Of a DNA stretch of 64,000 nt, positions 34,500 through 42,459 are shown piece by piece. The notes under the pieces were generated by a model. That model was not told the origin of the DNA, ran no database searches, and worked only from the letters and a program-made list of their open reading frames with translations. The DNA is from Marinobacter sp. EhC06 (lineage in GTDB: Bacteria; Pseudomonadota; Gammaproteobacteria; Pseudomonadales; Oleiphilaceae). Each line of letters opens with the position of its first letter. The stretch's first letter is position 1. Made by a program: the position numbers and the translations under genes. The stretch covers positions 186,001 through 250,000 of the forward strand of contig NZ_LXYO01000001.1 of NCBI RefSeq assembly GCF_001650915.1. Reading direction: 5' to 3'.

Positions 34500-36778
34500 T
34501 CCTGACTCCTGCGGCCGCCACGAACTTCCGGTGCCATGCGCTCCCTAGGGAGAATCCGCGGCAGTTCGGAAAGCGGAATAATGCCTTCAATCACATGATC
34601 CAGAGCGCTGTCCCGCATCGTCACCAGGCCGGCATCAAGAGCTCGCCAGCGCAGCTCCCCAATGGGAGGTTGGCTGGAAATGGCGTTCCGGATGTCCGAA
34701 TCGACTTCCATGTACTCGACAATTGCCACTCGACCCTGGGTACCCCGACCGTTGCATTTATCGCAGCCGGCGCCTTCGAAACAGCGGAAATCTGCGGGCG
34801 GGCCATCCGGAAACACCTCGGACAGAATCACCGGATCCGGCTCTGCGGGCTGACGACAATGCTTGCAGATACGCTTGGCCAGGCGCTGGGCAATGACGGC
34901 AAGCAGCTCACCGGCAATGGAATTGGGGTGGACGCCCAGATCGTAGAGACGTTGCAGTGAATCCACCGCGTCGTTGCAGTGTAAAGTAGACAAAACCACG
35001 TGCCCGGTCTGGGAAGCCCGGATTGCTTCCAGTGCGGTTTCCTGGTCGCGAATCTCGCCCACCAGAATCACATCCGGATCTTCCCGGACAAACGCTCTCA
35101 TGGCGTCGGCGAAACCAAAACCAATCTCCGACCGCACCCGGGTTTGCTGGATGTTATCGATGGAGTACTCGATGGGATCTTCCACCGTAATCACTTTCCG
35201 GCGGCCATCATCGGCCAGGGTCTGCAGGCCGGCATACAGGGTTGTGGACTTGCCGGAGCCGGTCGGCCCCACCACCAGTACCAGCCCCGCCGGGTTGTCC
35301 AGCAGTCGCTGATAGCGGGCCCCGATCAGCGGTGACATGCCAAGCTCGGCGATGGTCATGGCGCGGCCGGTCTGCGGCAACAGCCGGATAATCGCATGCT
35401 CGCCATGCAGGGAGGGCTGGGTCTGGATACGCAGGTCGTAGGCCATATCGCCAAGCTGAAGCCGGGATCGCCCACCCTGGGGCAGTCGATGCTCGGCGAT
35501 GTTCAGTTCCGCCCGCAGCTTGATCACGTTAATCACCCCTTTGATCTCCCGGGGCGACAACTGGTACTGGGGCAGATCATGGAGATCACCATCCACCCGC
35601 AGGCGAATGCGAATCCGTTCACTGTATTGCTCAATATGGATGTCGCTGGCTTTTTCGCTCACAGCATCCAGCAAGATCGCTTCGTAGACAGACACCAGGT
35701 AAGGACTGACGTGCTTGTTTTTCGGATCGTTGCCCAGCAACTGATCGGTGCCGCCGGTCGAATTGGCCTGCGGCTCCTGGCCAGGCCCGTGATCCGCTGC
35801 AAAACTCCGGCCCTTTGCGGTCAGATCCAGCGCCGACCAGAGGCGGCGAAAATCCGTCGGTGTCACCAACAGGCAATCAACCACCTGATTGGGGCTCAGC
35901 CGTTCGAGCTGATCCGTGCGCGCATCCGGATCATCGGTCACAACCGTGATCCGGCCATCTTCCTCGGCAATTGGAACCAGACGGGAAAGGTCGAGGAATG
36001 TACGGGAGAATCGCCGAAAAAGTGCCGGGTGGAGGTCGGGCAGAATCTCGTCCGCGTCGGTGAAGGTCATTCCGCGCTGCCGGGCAAGAGAACGATAGAG
36101 ATCGATCTCTTCAAGATTCAGTTTGCGCCGGAGAACTTCAAGCAGGCGGCAATTCTGCTTCGCAGCTTCTGCCTTTGCCTCGGCCAGGATCTTGTCATCC
36201 ACAAGGCCCTGATCGATGAGGATCTGTTCCACATTACGATTGAAATCGACCCAACCCAGGGTCCTCACCCGCTCCAGTCCCGCGTCACGACGCACAAACA
36301 TGGCGAGGCTCGGAACAGGTCCCGCGCGACCCTCCAGGCAGACCAGGTGCCCTCCTTGCCGCACCAACCGGGCCAGAACACGGCGCTCTGTGATGAACGT
36401 GGTGCACAGTACAAGATCGCATAGCGGATCGGGCTCCGGTGCTTCTTCCGCACTGGCGACCAGAACATCCACGTTGTGCATACCCAGCCGGAAGAAACGC
36501 TCCCTGGCCGCTTCCGCGACAACGGCATTTTTCTCCAGGTAGATCACGCGATGGGCGAGGCCTGATAGCACGGCGGCGAGATAGCCGGAGCCACCGCCCA
36601 CATGCATCACGACCTGATCCGGTTCAATCTCCGGAAGCAGGGAAAGGATATGACTGACGGTTTCTTCGCGGGGAATGGAGTGGCCGGTTATCGAGGGAAC
36701 CAGATCAGAACCGGAAACAAAATCATGGCGGGATACAGATCGGAGGGCCTCAAGGGCCCTCGGATAAACTCTCTTCAT
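34496..36778 (-). CDS. Fusion: PCMT-like methyltransferase + GspE/PilB secretion ATPase
   Basis: 760 residues. Residues 1-165 look like a protein-isoaspartate methyltransferase (PCMT) domain: SIPREETVSHILSLL, then SAM motif I VMHVGGGSGYLAAVLS (about 57-72). Residues about 185-315 resemble the T2SSE/MshE N-terminal domain (QGLVDDKILAEAKAEAAKQ), although its RLG-type c-di-GMP signature is degenerate. Residues 355-740 are a full type II/IV ATPase: Walker A GPTGSGKST (504-512), Asp box ITVEDPIEY, Walker B VILVGEIRDQE (570-580), His box GHVVLSTLH, and a tetracysteine zinc site (C638, C641, C672, C675). No pilus or T2SS genes are nearby. It lies 26 bp after the DUF2802 gene and is coupled to the AAA gene. 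Role unknown. Confidence 0.88.
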   Translation of the reverse strand: MKRVYPRALEALRSVSRHDFVSGSDLVPSITGHSIPREETVSHILSLLPEIEPDQVVMHVGGGSGYLAAVLSGLAHRVIYLEKNAVVAEAARERFFRLGMHNVDVLVASAEEAPEPDPLCDLVLCTTFITERRVLARLVRQGGHLVCLEGRAGPVPSLAMFVRRDAGLERVRTLGWVDFNRNVEQILIDQGLVDDKILAEAKAEAAKQNCRLLEVLRRKLNLEEIDLYRSLARQRGMTFTDADEILPDLHPALFRRFSRTFLDLSRLVPIAEEDGRITVVTDDPDARTDQLERLSPNQVVDCLLVTPTDFRRLWSALDLTAKGRSFAADHGPGQEPQANSTGGTDQLLGNDPKNKHVSPYLVSVYEAILLDAVSEKASDIHIEQYSERIRIRLRVDGDLHDLPQYQLSPREIKGVINVIKLRAELNIAEHRLPQGGRSRLQLGDMAYDLRIQTQPSLHGEHAIIRLLPQTGRAMTIAELGMSPLIGARYQRLLDNPAGLVLVVGPTGSGKSTTLYAGLQTLADDGRRKVITVEDPIEYSIDNIQQTRVRSEIGFGFADAMRAFVREDPDVILVGEIRDQETALEAIRASQTGHVVLSTLHCNDAVDSLQRLYDLGVHPNSIAGELLAVIAQRLAKRICKHCRQPAEPDPVILSEVFPDGPPADFRCFEGAGCDKCNGRGTQGRVAIVEYMEVDSDIRNAISSQPPIGELRWRALDAGLVTMRDSALDHVIEGIIPLSELPRILPRERMAPEVRGGRRSQE

Positions 36779-36804
36779 TCAGCAGCGTCCGTAACGGCAT
36801 GGTA

Positions 36805-37197
36805 TCAGGCCGCCTGACGTTTTCTGAGTGCTGACACCAGCTCGGCCTCGGGACGGGAAATTCCGCACGTGTTCATAAGATCGTCGATATCGGCGCCGAG
36901 ATCAACCAGTCTTGAGGCTTCATCGTAGGAGATGCGCAGCGGATCGTTCTGACGCATTTCATCAAGCGTGGTCCGCAGTTCGTGCAGTTGGCGTTCACAG
37001 GCTACCAGCCGCTGCCCTACCCCCATGCTGCCACTGGTGGTGGCATGCAGTTCCCGGCCAAGAGTGTCGCAGCGTTCTTTCAGGGTTGCTCTCAGGCTGC
37101 GCACCTGGCGTCCGAGCACCAGGCCCTGAACGAAAACCAGAGACAAGGCGGCAACAGTCAGCGCCCAGGGAAGATACGAAGGAATTTCTGCAAACAT
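36805..37197 (-). CDS. DUF2802 domain-containing protein
   Basis: 130 residues. One N-terminal TM helix (about 8-28), a coiled-coil-like middle (LRATLKERCDTLGRELHAT, VACERQLHELRTTLDEM) and the C-terminal DUF2802 motif SYDEASRLVDLGADIDDLMNTCGISRPEAELVSALRK. The same family follows cheW in Pseudomonas (PA1465 type), so its place here is conserved, but no function is established. It is 67 bp downstream of cheW and 26 bp upstream of the PCMT-GspE gene. Confidence 0.82.
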   Translation of the reverse strand: MFAEIPSYLPWALTVAALSLVFVQGLVLGRQVRSLRATLKERCDTLGRELHATTSGSMGVGQRLVACERQLHELRTTLDEMRQNDPLRISYDEASRLVDLGADIDDLMNTCGISRPEAELVSALRKRQAA

Positions 37198-37264
37198 GAC
37201 GGATGTCTCCCGTTAATTGCCACGGAAGGCATCCATCTTCAGGCCCGTAACGGGTTGCCCCGGA

Positions 37265-37753
37265 TTACAGTGCCGCGATTTCAGCCCACTCGTGGTCTGA
37301 CAGCATCTTGTCGAACTCGACCAGAATGATCAGTTCGCCATCCTTGTTGCACACGCCCTGGATAAACTTGGCACTTTCCTCGTTACCCACGTTCGGTGCG
37401 GTCTCAATTTCGCTGGCTTTCAGGTACACCACCTCGGCCACGGAATCCACCAGAATACCCATTACCTGATTGGCGGATTCCATCACCACAATCCGGGTGG
37501 CATCGGTTACTTCCGCATCCGCCAGGCCAAAGCGCCGGCGGGTGTCGATGACCGTAACCACGTTACCCCGAAGGTTGATGATGCCGAGCACATAATCCGG
37601 AGCGCCCGGAACCGGAGCAATCTCCGTGTATCTCAGCACTTCCTGAATCTGCATGACATTCAGACCGTAGGTCTCATCATCCAGCCGGAAGGTAACGTAC
37701 TGCAGTACCTGATCGTCCTGGGCCTGATTGGTTTGTCCGCTCGGGGATGCCAT
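37265..37753 (-). CDS. cheW: Chemotaxis coupling protein CheW
   Basis: 162 residues from the ATG at 37753-37751, which has AGGAG upstream; an earlier start would add 34 non-homologous residues. One CheW/SH3-like domain: LQYVTFRLDDETYGLNVMQIQEVLRY, VLGIINLRGNVVTVIDTRRRFG, and the C-terminal KFIQGVCNKDGELIILVEFDKML. It links chemoreceptors to CheA. A sigma-54-like promoter lies about 85 bp upstream. It heads a likely operon with DUF2802, PCMT-GspE and the AAA ATPase. Confidence 0.95.
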   Translation of the reverse strand: MASPSGQTNQAQDDQVLQYVTFRLDDETYGLNVMQIQEVLRYTEIAPVPGAPDYVLGIINLRGNVVTVIDTRRRFGLADAEVTDATRIVVMESANQVMGILVDSVAEVVYLKASEIETAPNVGNEESAKFIQGVCNKDGELIILVEFDKMLSDHEWAEIAAL

Positions 37754-37835
37754 AGCGATGTTTCTCCTCTTGGGCTGCCCGGCGGGCAACCTGATCGTCA
37801 AAAAAATATCATCAGTGCCCAATACTATAGTTAAG

Positions 37836-37851
37836 GGCACAAACCGTGCCA
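37836..37851 (-). promoter_or_regulatory. Candidate sigma-54 promoter of cheW
   Basis: TGGCACG-GTTT-GTGCC read on the minus strand: a perfect -24 box, then GC exactly ten bases after GG, with one mismatch in the -12 TTGC. Start would be near 37825, giving a leader of about 70 nt. The -24 box is also part of a CCGTGC/GCACGG hairpin after parP, so a terminator role is an alternative. Confidence 0.45.
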
Positions 37852-37887
37852 GCACGGCTCGGTTTCATTCAGTAACCGTTGTTTGCG

Positions 37888-38703
37888 TCAGCTAAGATCC
37901 AGATGGTGTTCTCTTTCCGCCCGCACCAGCAAGTCAGCCATGGTACGCACGTCTATCAACGCGCACATCTGGTCAATCACCGTCCCGGCCAGCCAGGGAC
38001 GCTTGCTGCGGGCAGTCCGCCATCGAACCTCGTCCGGCCGGAGCGTAAAGGATTGGGCCACGTCATCACAGGCCAGCCCCCAGTCGCTGTTATCAAGCCG
38101 GATCACGAACCGGTAGTTGTCTCGGGCACCAGGCGGCACCCGCCCCGCCATTATCCATTCGGCGGAATCCACCACCCGCAGGTTCTGGTCCCGATCAGGG
38201 CGAATGCCCATATACCAGCGTGGACTGCCAGGAATCGGCCGAATCTCTTCCTCAATACGGTGAATGGCACCGAGCAGAATCAGTGGCACCGCCAGCTGGA
38301 GCCCGGCAACCGTGAATATCAGGCACTCGAAAGGCTGCTCTGACCATTCCGGACGGGAGGGTGGCGCAGCCGGCTCTGGCTCTGGCTCTGGCCGAGCCTC
38401 CACTTTTGGCTTCGGCACAGGCGCTTCCGGCGCCTTACGCACCAATGGCCGCCCCGGTTCTGCAGGCTTCTCCGGGTCCGGTCTGGCCGGTTCGGGCATT
38501 GCCGCCGGTTTTTCGACGGTTGTTACCGGGGCCGGGCTTGGTCGGGTTGCTACCTGAGGCTTCTGGGGTGCCGGCTTCACCGGTTCAGGCGCCTCGACTT
38601 CCTCGCGGAGCGCAGTGTCAGTGGCCGTGTGCAGCAGTTCGTCAAGGTAACTGGCTATGGCGGTTTCCGGGTCTGCCAGCCTTGTCAATTTATCGTCAGC
38701 CAT
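37888..38703 (-). CDS. parP: ParP-like CheW-domain protein
   Basis: 271 residues. The N-terminal 45 residues are helical; about 45-125 is a Pro/Glu/Ala-rich linker; and 130-271 is a divergent CheW-like (AIF) domain (QPFECLIFTVAGLQLAVPLILLGAIHRI, WLAGTVIDQMCALIDVRTMADLL). This is the architecture of ParP, which with the ParA-like ParC holds chemotaxis arrays at the cell pole in Vibrio and has a counterpart in Pseudomonas (PA1463). The immediate overlap with a parC gene (8 bp) supports the call. Confidence 0.82.
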   Translation of the reverse strand: MADDKLTRLADPETAIASYLDELLHTATDTALREEVEAPEPVKPAPQKPQVATRPSPAPVTTVEKPAAMPEPARPDPEKPAEPGRPLVRKAPEAPVPKPKVEARPEPEPEPAAPPSRPEWSEQPFECLIFTVAGLQLAVPLILLGAIHRIEEEIRPIPGSPRWYMGIRPDRDQNLRVVDSAEWIMAGRVPPGARDNYRFVIRLDNSDWGLACDDVAQSFTLRPDEVRWRTARSKRPWLAGTVIDQMCALIDVRTMADLLVRAEREHHLDLS

Positions 38704-39493
38704 GCTGACGCTCCTTCACCGTGCCCACCCGGGACATGAGATCGTCCAGCAGATGGCTGTAGGCCCGGACACCGTGGGTTTCCGCATCCAGTGCAGAGGG
38801 AGTAATACCGCCCTGGCTGGCATCCCGGAACTTGGTGTCCACGGGAATGGCAAACTGCCACAGGGACTCACGATAGGTCTTTCGCAGGAGGTTCAGGCTC
38901 TTCACCGATGCCTGGGTACGCCGGTCGTACAGGGTGGGCACAATGGTGTAGGACAGCTCGTTTTTCTGGGAACGCATGATCATCTTCAGGGTATGCAGCA
39001 TGCGTTCCAGGCCCTTGATGGCCAGAAATTCGGTTTGTACGGGAATAATCAGGTGCTGTGCCGCCGCCAGGGCGTTCACCATCAGGACCCCAAGCGAGGG
39101 GGTGTTATCCAGCAGGACATAATCGAAGTCATCCCAGAGCTGAGCCAGGGCTCGGGATATGATAAGCCCCATGCCCTCAACGCCGATCATCCGGCGCTCA
39201 AGTGTGGCCAGCGCCGCACTGGCTGGCAGCAGGGACAGCCCCTTGCAACTGGTTTCGGTAATCAGCTGGGCCGGAAGTCCCTCGGGCACCTTGCCCTGGT
39301 GCTGGAACAGATCGAAAACGCTGTGGGCAATGGTGTCCGGGTCGTATCCGAACCAGCTGGTAAGCGAGCCATGGGGGTCGAGATCCACAACGAGAACACG
39401 CTTGCCACGCTCGGCAAGCAAGCCGCCCAACGCAACAACACTCGTGGTTTTACCGACACCACCTTTTTGATTGGCTACTGCCCAGATTCGCAC
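38696..39493 (-). CDS. parC: ParC: ParA-family ATPase for chemotaxis-array placement
   Basis: 265 residues from a GTG at 39493-39491 (MRIWAVANQKGG), preceded by GGAGAATC; ATGs further upstream lack a ribosome binding site. Deviant Walker A NQKGGVGKTT (about 8-17), switch I DLDPHGSLTSWFG, Walker B YVLLDNTPSLGVLMVNAL. ParA-family MinD-like ATPases of this subgroup position chemotaxis or flagellar machinery. It sits beside parP and motCD as in Pseudomonas PA1462. A FliA-type promoter lies 62 bp upstream, which fits a late motility gene. Confidence 0.88.
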   Translation of the reverse strand: MRIWAVANQKGGVGKTTSVVALGGLLAERGKRVLVVDLDPHGSLTSWFGYDPDTIAHSVFDLFQHQGKVPEGLPAQLITETSCKGLSLLPASAALATLERRMIGVEGMGLIISRALAQLWDDFDYVLLDNTPSLGVLMVNALAAAQHLIIPVQTEFLAIKGLERMLHTLKMIMRSQKNELSYTIVPTLYDRRTQASVKSLNLLRKTYRESLWQFAIPVDTKFRDASQGGITPSALDAETHGVRAYSHLLDDLMSRVGTVKERQHG

Positions 39494-39554
39494 GCTTTGA
39501 TTCTCCAGAGAACACATCGGTGTGGCCGGCAATCACCATTGGCCACCGTCCCGG

Positions 39555-39581
39555 TTATCGGCCATTCCCCGGGCAACTTGA
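39555..39581 (-). promoter_or_regulatory. FliA (sigma-28) promoter of parC-parP
   Basis: On the minus strand TCAAGTTG, 11 bases, GCCGATAA: the -10 is identical to the sigma-28 consensus and the -35 matches TAAAGTTT at six of eight positions with the standard 11-bp spacer. Expected start near 39547, about 55 nt before the GTG of parC. Confidence 0.7.
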
Positions 39582-39689
39582 ACGAATTGCACAGGGGAAT
39601 TCCGGCAAGCTCTTGCCGGCGCCTTTTGTTAACGGGGATTAATACAGGAACCGTGCCAATGGCTCTATACGCATCTGCCGACGAGCTGT

Positions 39690-40472
39690 TCAGCGCATGG
39701 CACCGCGGATACTGGCGTCGCGGGAAATCAGCAAAACCACCCGCCGGTTTCTGCGCCGCCCCTCTTCTGTGTCATTCCGGGCAACCGGCTGATACTGGCC
39801 ATAGCCCACGGCCGCCAGACGCTCCGGCTCGATGCCCTCCATCACCAACATCCGTACCATCGACGCCGCCCGGGCCGCAGACAATTCCCAGTTGGAGGGA
39901 TAGCGGGAGGTACTGATCGGCTGGTTATCGGTGAAGCCTTCCACTTTGACCGCGTTGTCCCTGTTATTCAGGACGGTGGCGATCTTCTCGACAACATCAA
40001 ATGCGTCGTAATGGGGCTCTGCGTCGCCGCTGCCAAACAACAGACTGTTGGGCAGATTCAACTCCAGCCACTCGTCACTGGTCTCCAGTGATACCACCCC
40101 CTGGTTGATCAGCTCATCAAATTCCATCGACAGCTGGTCGGCCATGGCCCGCAGCGCTTCCGTTCGGGCCTGGGCGTCCATCTCCGGATTACGGGGGGCT
40201 TCGGTCACTGCTGGCGGAATGACATTCTCTGCAGGCGCATTCAGTGATCTTTGCGGCTGATCGCCAATCTCAATGGGCTGAAAGGACCTCTGGGGCGCAT
40301 TAAACACACCGGTCAGGGTTTCCGACAGGACTTTGTACTTGCCTTCGTTGACGGACGATACCGAATACATCACCACAAAAAAGGCGAACAACAGCGTGAT
40401 GAAATCCGCATAGGAAATCAGCCACCGCTCCTTGTTGTGCAGATCATCCTGGGGTTGCCTACGGCGCCGCAT
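39690..40472 (-). CDS. motD: Flagellar motor protein MotD (MotB family)
   Basis: 260 residues. One TM helix at about 17-40 containing the proton-path Asp (WLISYADFITLLFAFFVVMYS, Asp near 22), then a plug/linker and a C-terminal OmpA-like peptidoglycan-binding domain (VEGFTDNQPISTSRYPSNWELSAARAASMVRMLV). MotC/MotD are the second stator set of pseudomonads, used mainly for swarming. It follows motC by 18 bp. Confidence 0.93.
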   Translation of the reverse strand: MRRRRQPQDDLHNKERWLISYADFITLLFAFFVVMYSVSSVNEGKYKVLSETLTGVFNAPQRSFQPIEIGDQPQRSLNAPAENVIPPAVTEAPRNPEMDAQARTEALRAMADQLSMEFDELINQGVVSLETSDEWLELNLPNSLLFGSGDAEPHYDAFDVVEKIATVLNNRDNAVKVEGFTDNQPISTSRYPSNWELSAARAASMVRMLVMEGIEPERLAAVGYGQYQPVARNDTEEGRRRNRRVVLLISRDASIRGAMR

Positions 40473-40490
40473 AAGTTGGCCTGCGCATGC

Positions 40491-41231
40491 TTACTGCAGG
40501 AAGCCCCGCAGCCGCAATTCGATGGATTTCGGGTTTTCACCCTCGGCGATGGCAATGATGCCGTCGATCATCATGTCCTCGTATCGGGTACGTTCTCGCA
40601 CGATACCGCGCATCTTGTTTGCGACCGGGAAGAACAGCAGGTTGGCCAGGGCCACACCGTAGATGGTGGCCACAAAGGCGGTCGCGATCCCGCTGCCCAG
40701 GGACTGTGGATCCTCCAGGTTCGTCATCACCTGGATCAAACCCATCACAGCCCCGATGATGCCGATGGTCGGCGAGTAACCGCCCATGGCCTCGAATACC
40801 TTGGCAGACTCCAGATCACGCTGCTCACGGGACTCCAGGTCCACCTCCATGATGCCTCGGATGGTCTCAGTTTCCGCCCCGTCCACCAGCAGTTGCAAAC
40901 CCTTGCGGGCAAAGGGTTCAGGCTCGCGCTCGGCAAGACCTTCAAGGCCCAGCAGGCCCTGCTTCCGGGCCTTGACACTCCAGTCGATCACCTTGCCGAT
41001 ACCATCTTCCAGATTGATGAACGGCGGAACGAATACCCAGCGCACCTGGGTAAAGGCCCGTTTGAGCATGGGCCAGGAGGTCTGCAGGATGGTCGCCGCC
41101 AAGGTACCCCCAATGACGATAATGGCTGCTGGCCCGTTGAACAGGGAGCTAACGGCCCCGCCCTCGAGCAGATTACCGCCGAGTATGGCGGCAAAGGCCA
41201 GTATGACCCCGAGGAGACTCAGGATATCCAT
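40491..41231 (-). CDS. motC: Flagellar motor protein MotC (MotA family)
   Basis: 246 residues, four TM helices (about 2-22, 30-50, 148-170, 180-200). Conserved GGYSPTIGIIGAVMGLIQVM and the cytoplasmic loop with charged residues that contact FliG. Partner of MotD in the stator. Its ATG shares a base with the cheB stop (TGATG), so it is translated with cheB. Confidence 0.93.
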   Translation of the reverse strand: MDILSLLGVILAFAAILGGNLLEGGAVSSLFNGPAAIIVIGGTLAATILQTSWPMLKRAFTQVRWVFVPPFINLEDGIGKVIDWSVKARKQGLLGLEGLAEREPEPFARKGLQLLVDGAETETIRGIMEVDLESREQRDLESAKVFEAMGGYSPTIGIIGAVMGLIQVMTNLEDPQSLGSGIATAFVATIYGVALANLLFFPVANKMRGIVRERTRYEDMMIDGIIAIAEGENPKSIELRLRGFLQ

Positions 41232-42394
41232 CAGCAGACACCTTCGACCAGGCGTGGCCCGATTTCGTCCAGCGACAGAACATCATCGGTCAGCCCTGCC
41301 TTGGCAACGGCCATGGGCATGCCATAGATAACCGACGACTTTTCATCCTGGGACCAGATGTCGGACCCGCTCTGTTTCATCATCCGGCAACCTTCTTTGC
41401 CGTCCGAGCCCATGCCGGTAAGAATGACACCCAGCGTCTTACCCGGAAAACTCCTGGCCAGGGAACCGAAGGTTACGTCCACACAGGGCTTGTAATTGAG
41501 CCGCTCGTCGCCCGGCAGGATACGGATCCTGGCCTGACCGCCCCGATTCTCGACCATCATCTGTTTGCCACCGGGTGCCAGCAAAGCAAGGCCGGGCCGC
41601 AACACATCGCCATCCTGCGCTTGCCGCACTTCAATCCGGCAAAGCTTGTTCAGGCGTTCAGCGAAAGCCGGCGTAAAACTGGCCGGCATATGCTGTACCA
41701 GTACGATGGGTGCCGGGAAAGTGGCGGGTAACGCCGTCAGCACTCGTTGCAGGGCAACTGGTCCGCCCGTCGAAGTACCAATACCAACCACCGCGTAATG
41801 CTTGGCGGCGCCTCGCCGGGCATGGCGCCTCGGCGCTTCGGCGTCACTCGGGGAACTGGTCGGGGCTGCAGGGCTGTGTGTGTCCGGGCGCTGGCGCGGC
41901 GTGATGTCCGGACGAGGACGCGCCGTTGTGCCTGGTGCCCGGGAAGCGGGCGCCGACGGCTCAGGACGGGCCGGAGCAGCAGGCCGGTTGCCGGGGCGGC
42001 TGCCAGCCACGTCAAGAATTCGATCGATCAGGATTTTCTGGAGCTGGCTGTTGTCCCGGGCAATTTCTTCAAAATTCTTGGGCAGGAAATCAACGGCACC
42101 CGCCTCGAGCGCGTCGAGGGTCACCCGAGCGCCCTCGTAGGTTAGGGAAGAGAACATGAGCACCGGAGTCGGATGCTTGCGCATGATTTCGCGCACGGCG
42201 GAGATGCCATCCATCACCGGCATCTCGTAATCCATGGTGATTACGTCTGGACGCAGTTTTTCAGCCAGCTCCACGCCTTCCCGACCGTTGGTAGCCGCAC
42301 CAACCACCTTGATCTGGCCGGAGCTGGTCAGGATTTCCGTCAGCCGTTTGCGAAAAAACCCTGAATCGTCAACGACCAGGACAGAAACTGTCAT
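41231..42394 (-). CDS. cheB: Chemotaxis methylesterase CheB
   Basis: 387 residues. Receiver domain (about 1-120) with DDSGFFRKR and the phosphoacceptor in DVITMDYEMPVMDG. A long Pro/Ala/Arg-rich linker (about 145-190) precedes the methylesterase domain with Ser in GIGTSTGGP, His in LVQHMPASFTP and Asp in ILTGMGSDGKEG. It removes methyl groups from chemoreceptors. AGGAG lies upstream of the ATG. No cheR gene is in the window. Confidence 0.95.
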   Translation of the reverse strand: MTVSVLVVDDSGFFRKRLTEILTSSGQIKVVGAATNGREGVELAEKLRPDVITMDYEMPVMDGISAVREIMRKHPTPVLMFSSLTYEGARVTLDALEAGAVDFLPKNFEEIARDNSQLQKILIDRILDVAGSRPGNRPAAPARPEPSAPASRAPGTTARPRPDITPRQRPDTHSPAAPTSSPSDAEAPRRHARRGAAKHYAVVGIGTSTGGPVALQRVLTALPATFPAPIVLVQHMPASFTPAFAERLNKLCRIEVRQAQDGDVLRPGLALLAPGGKQMMVENRGGQARIRILPGDERLNYKPCVDVTFGSLARSFPGKTLGVILTGMGSDGKEGCRMMKQSGSDIWSQDEKSSVIYGMPMAVAKAGLTDDVLSLDEIGPRLVEGVC

Positions 42395-42459
42395 CCACTT
42401 CTCCTACCCAATCCATCGTTCTCCGGCCTTCTCTGGCCACAGTCACCTGAAGTCCCGGC

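Noticed and set aside
39602-39626. CCGGCAA/TTGCCGG hairpin with TTTT on the plus strand before parC
   Set aside because: It points against the flanking minus-strand genes, its T-run is short and displaced, and no plus-strand transcript is suggested; left unassigned.
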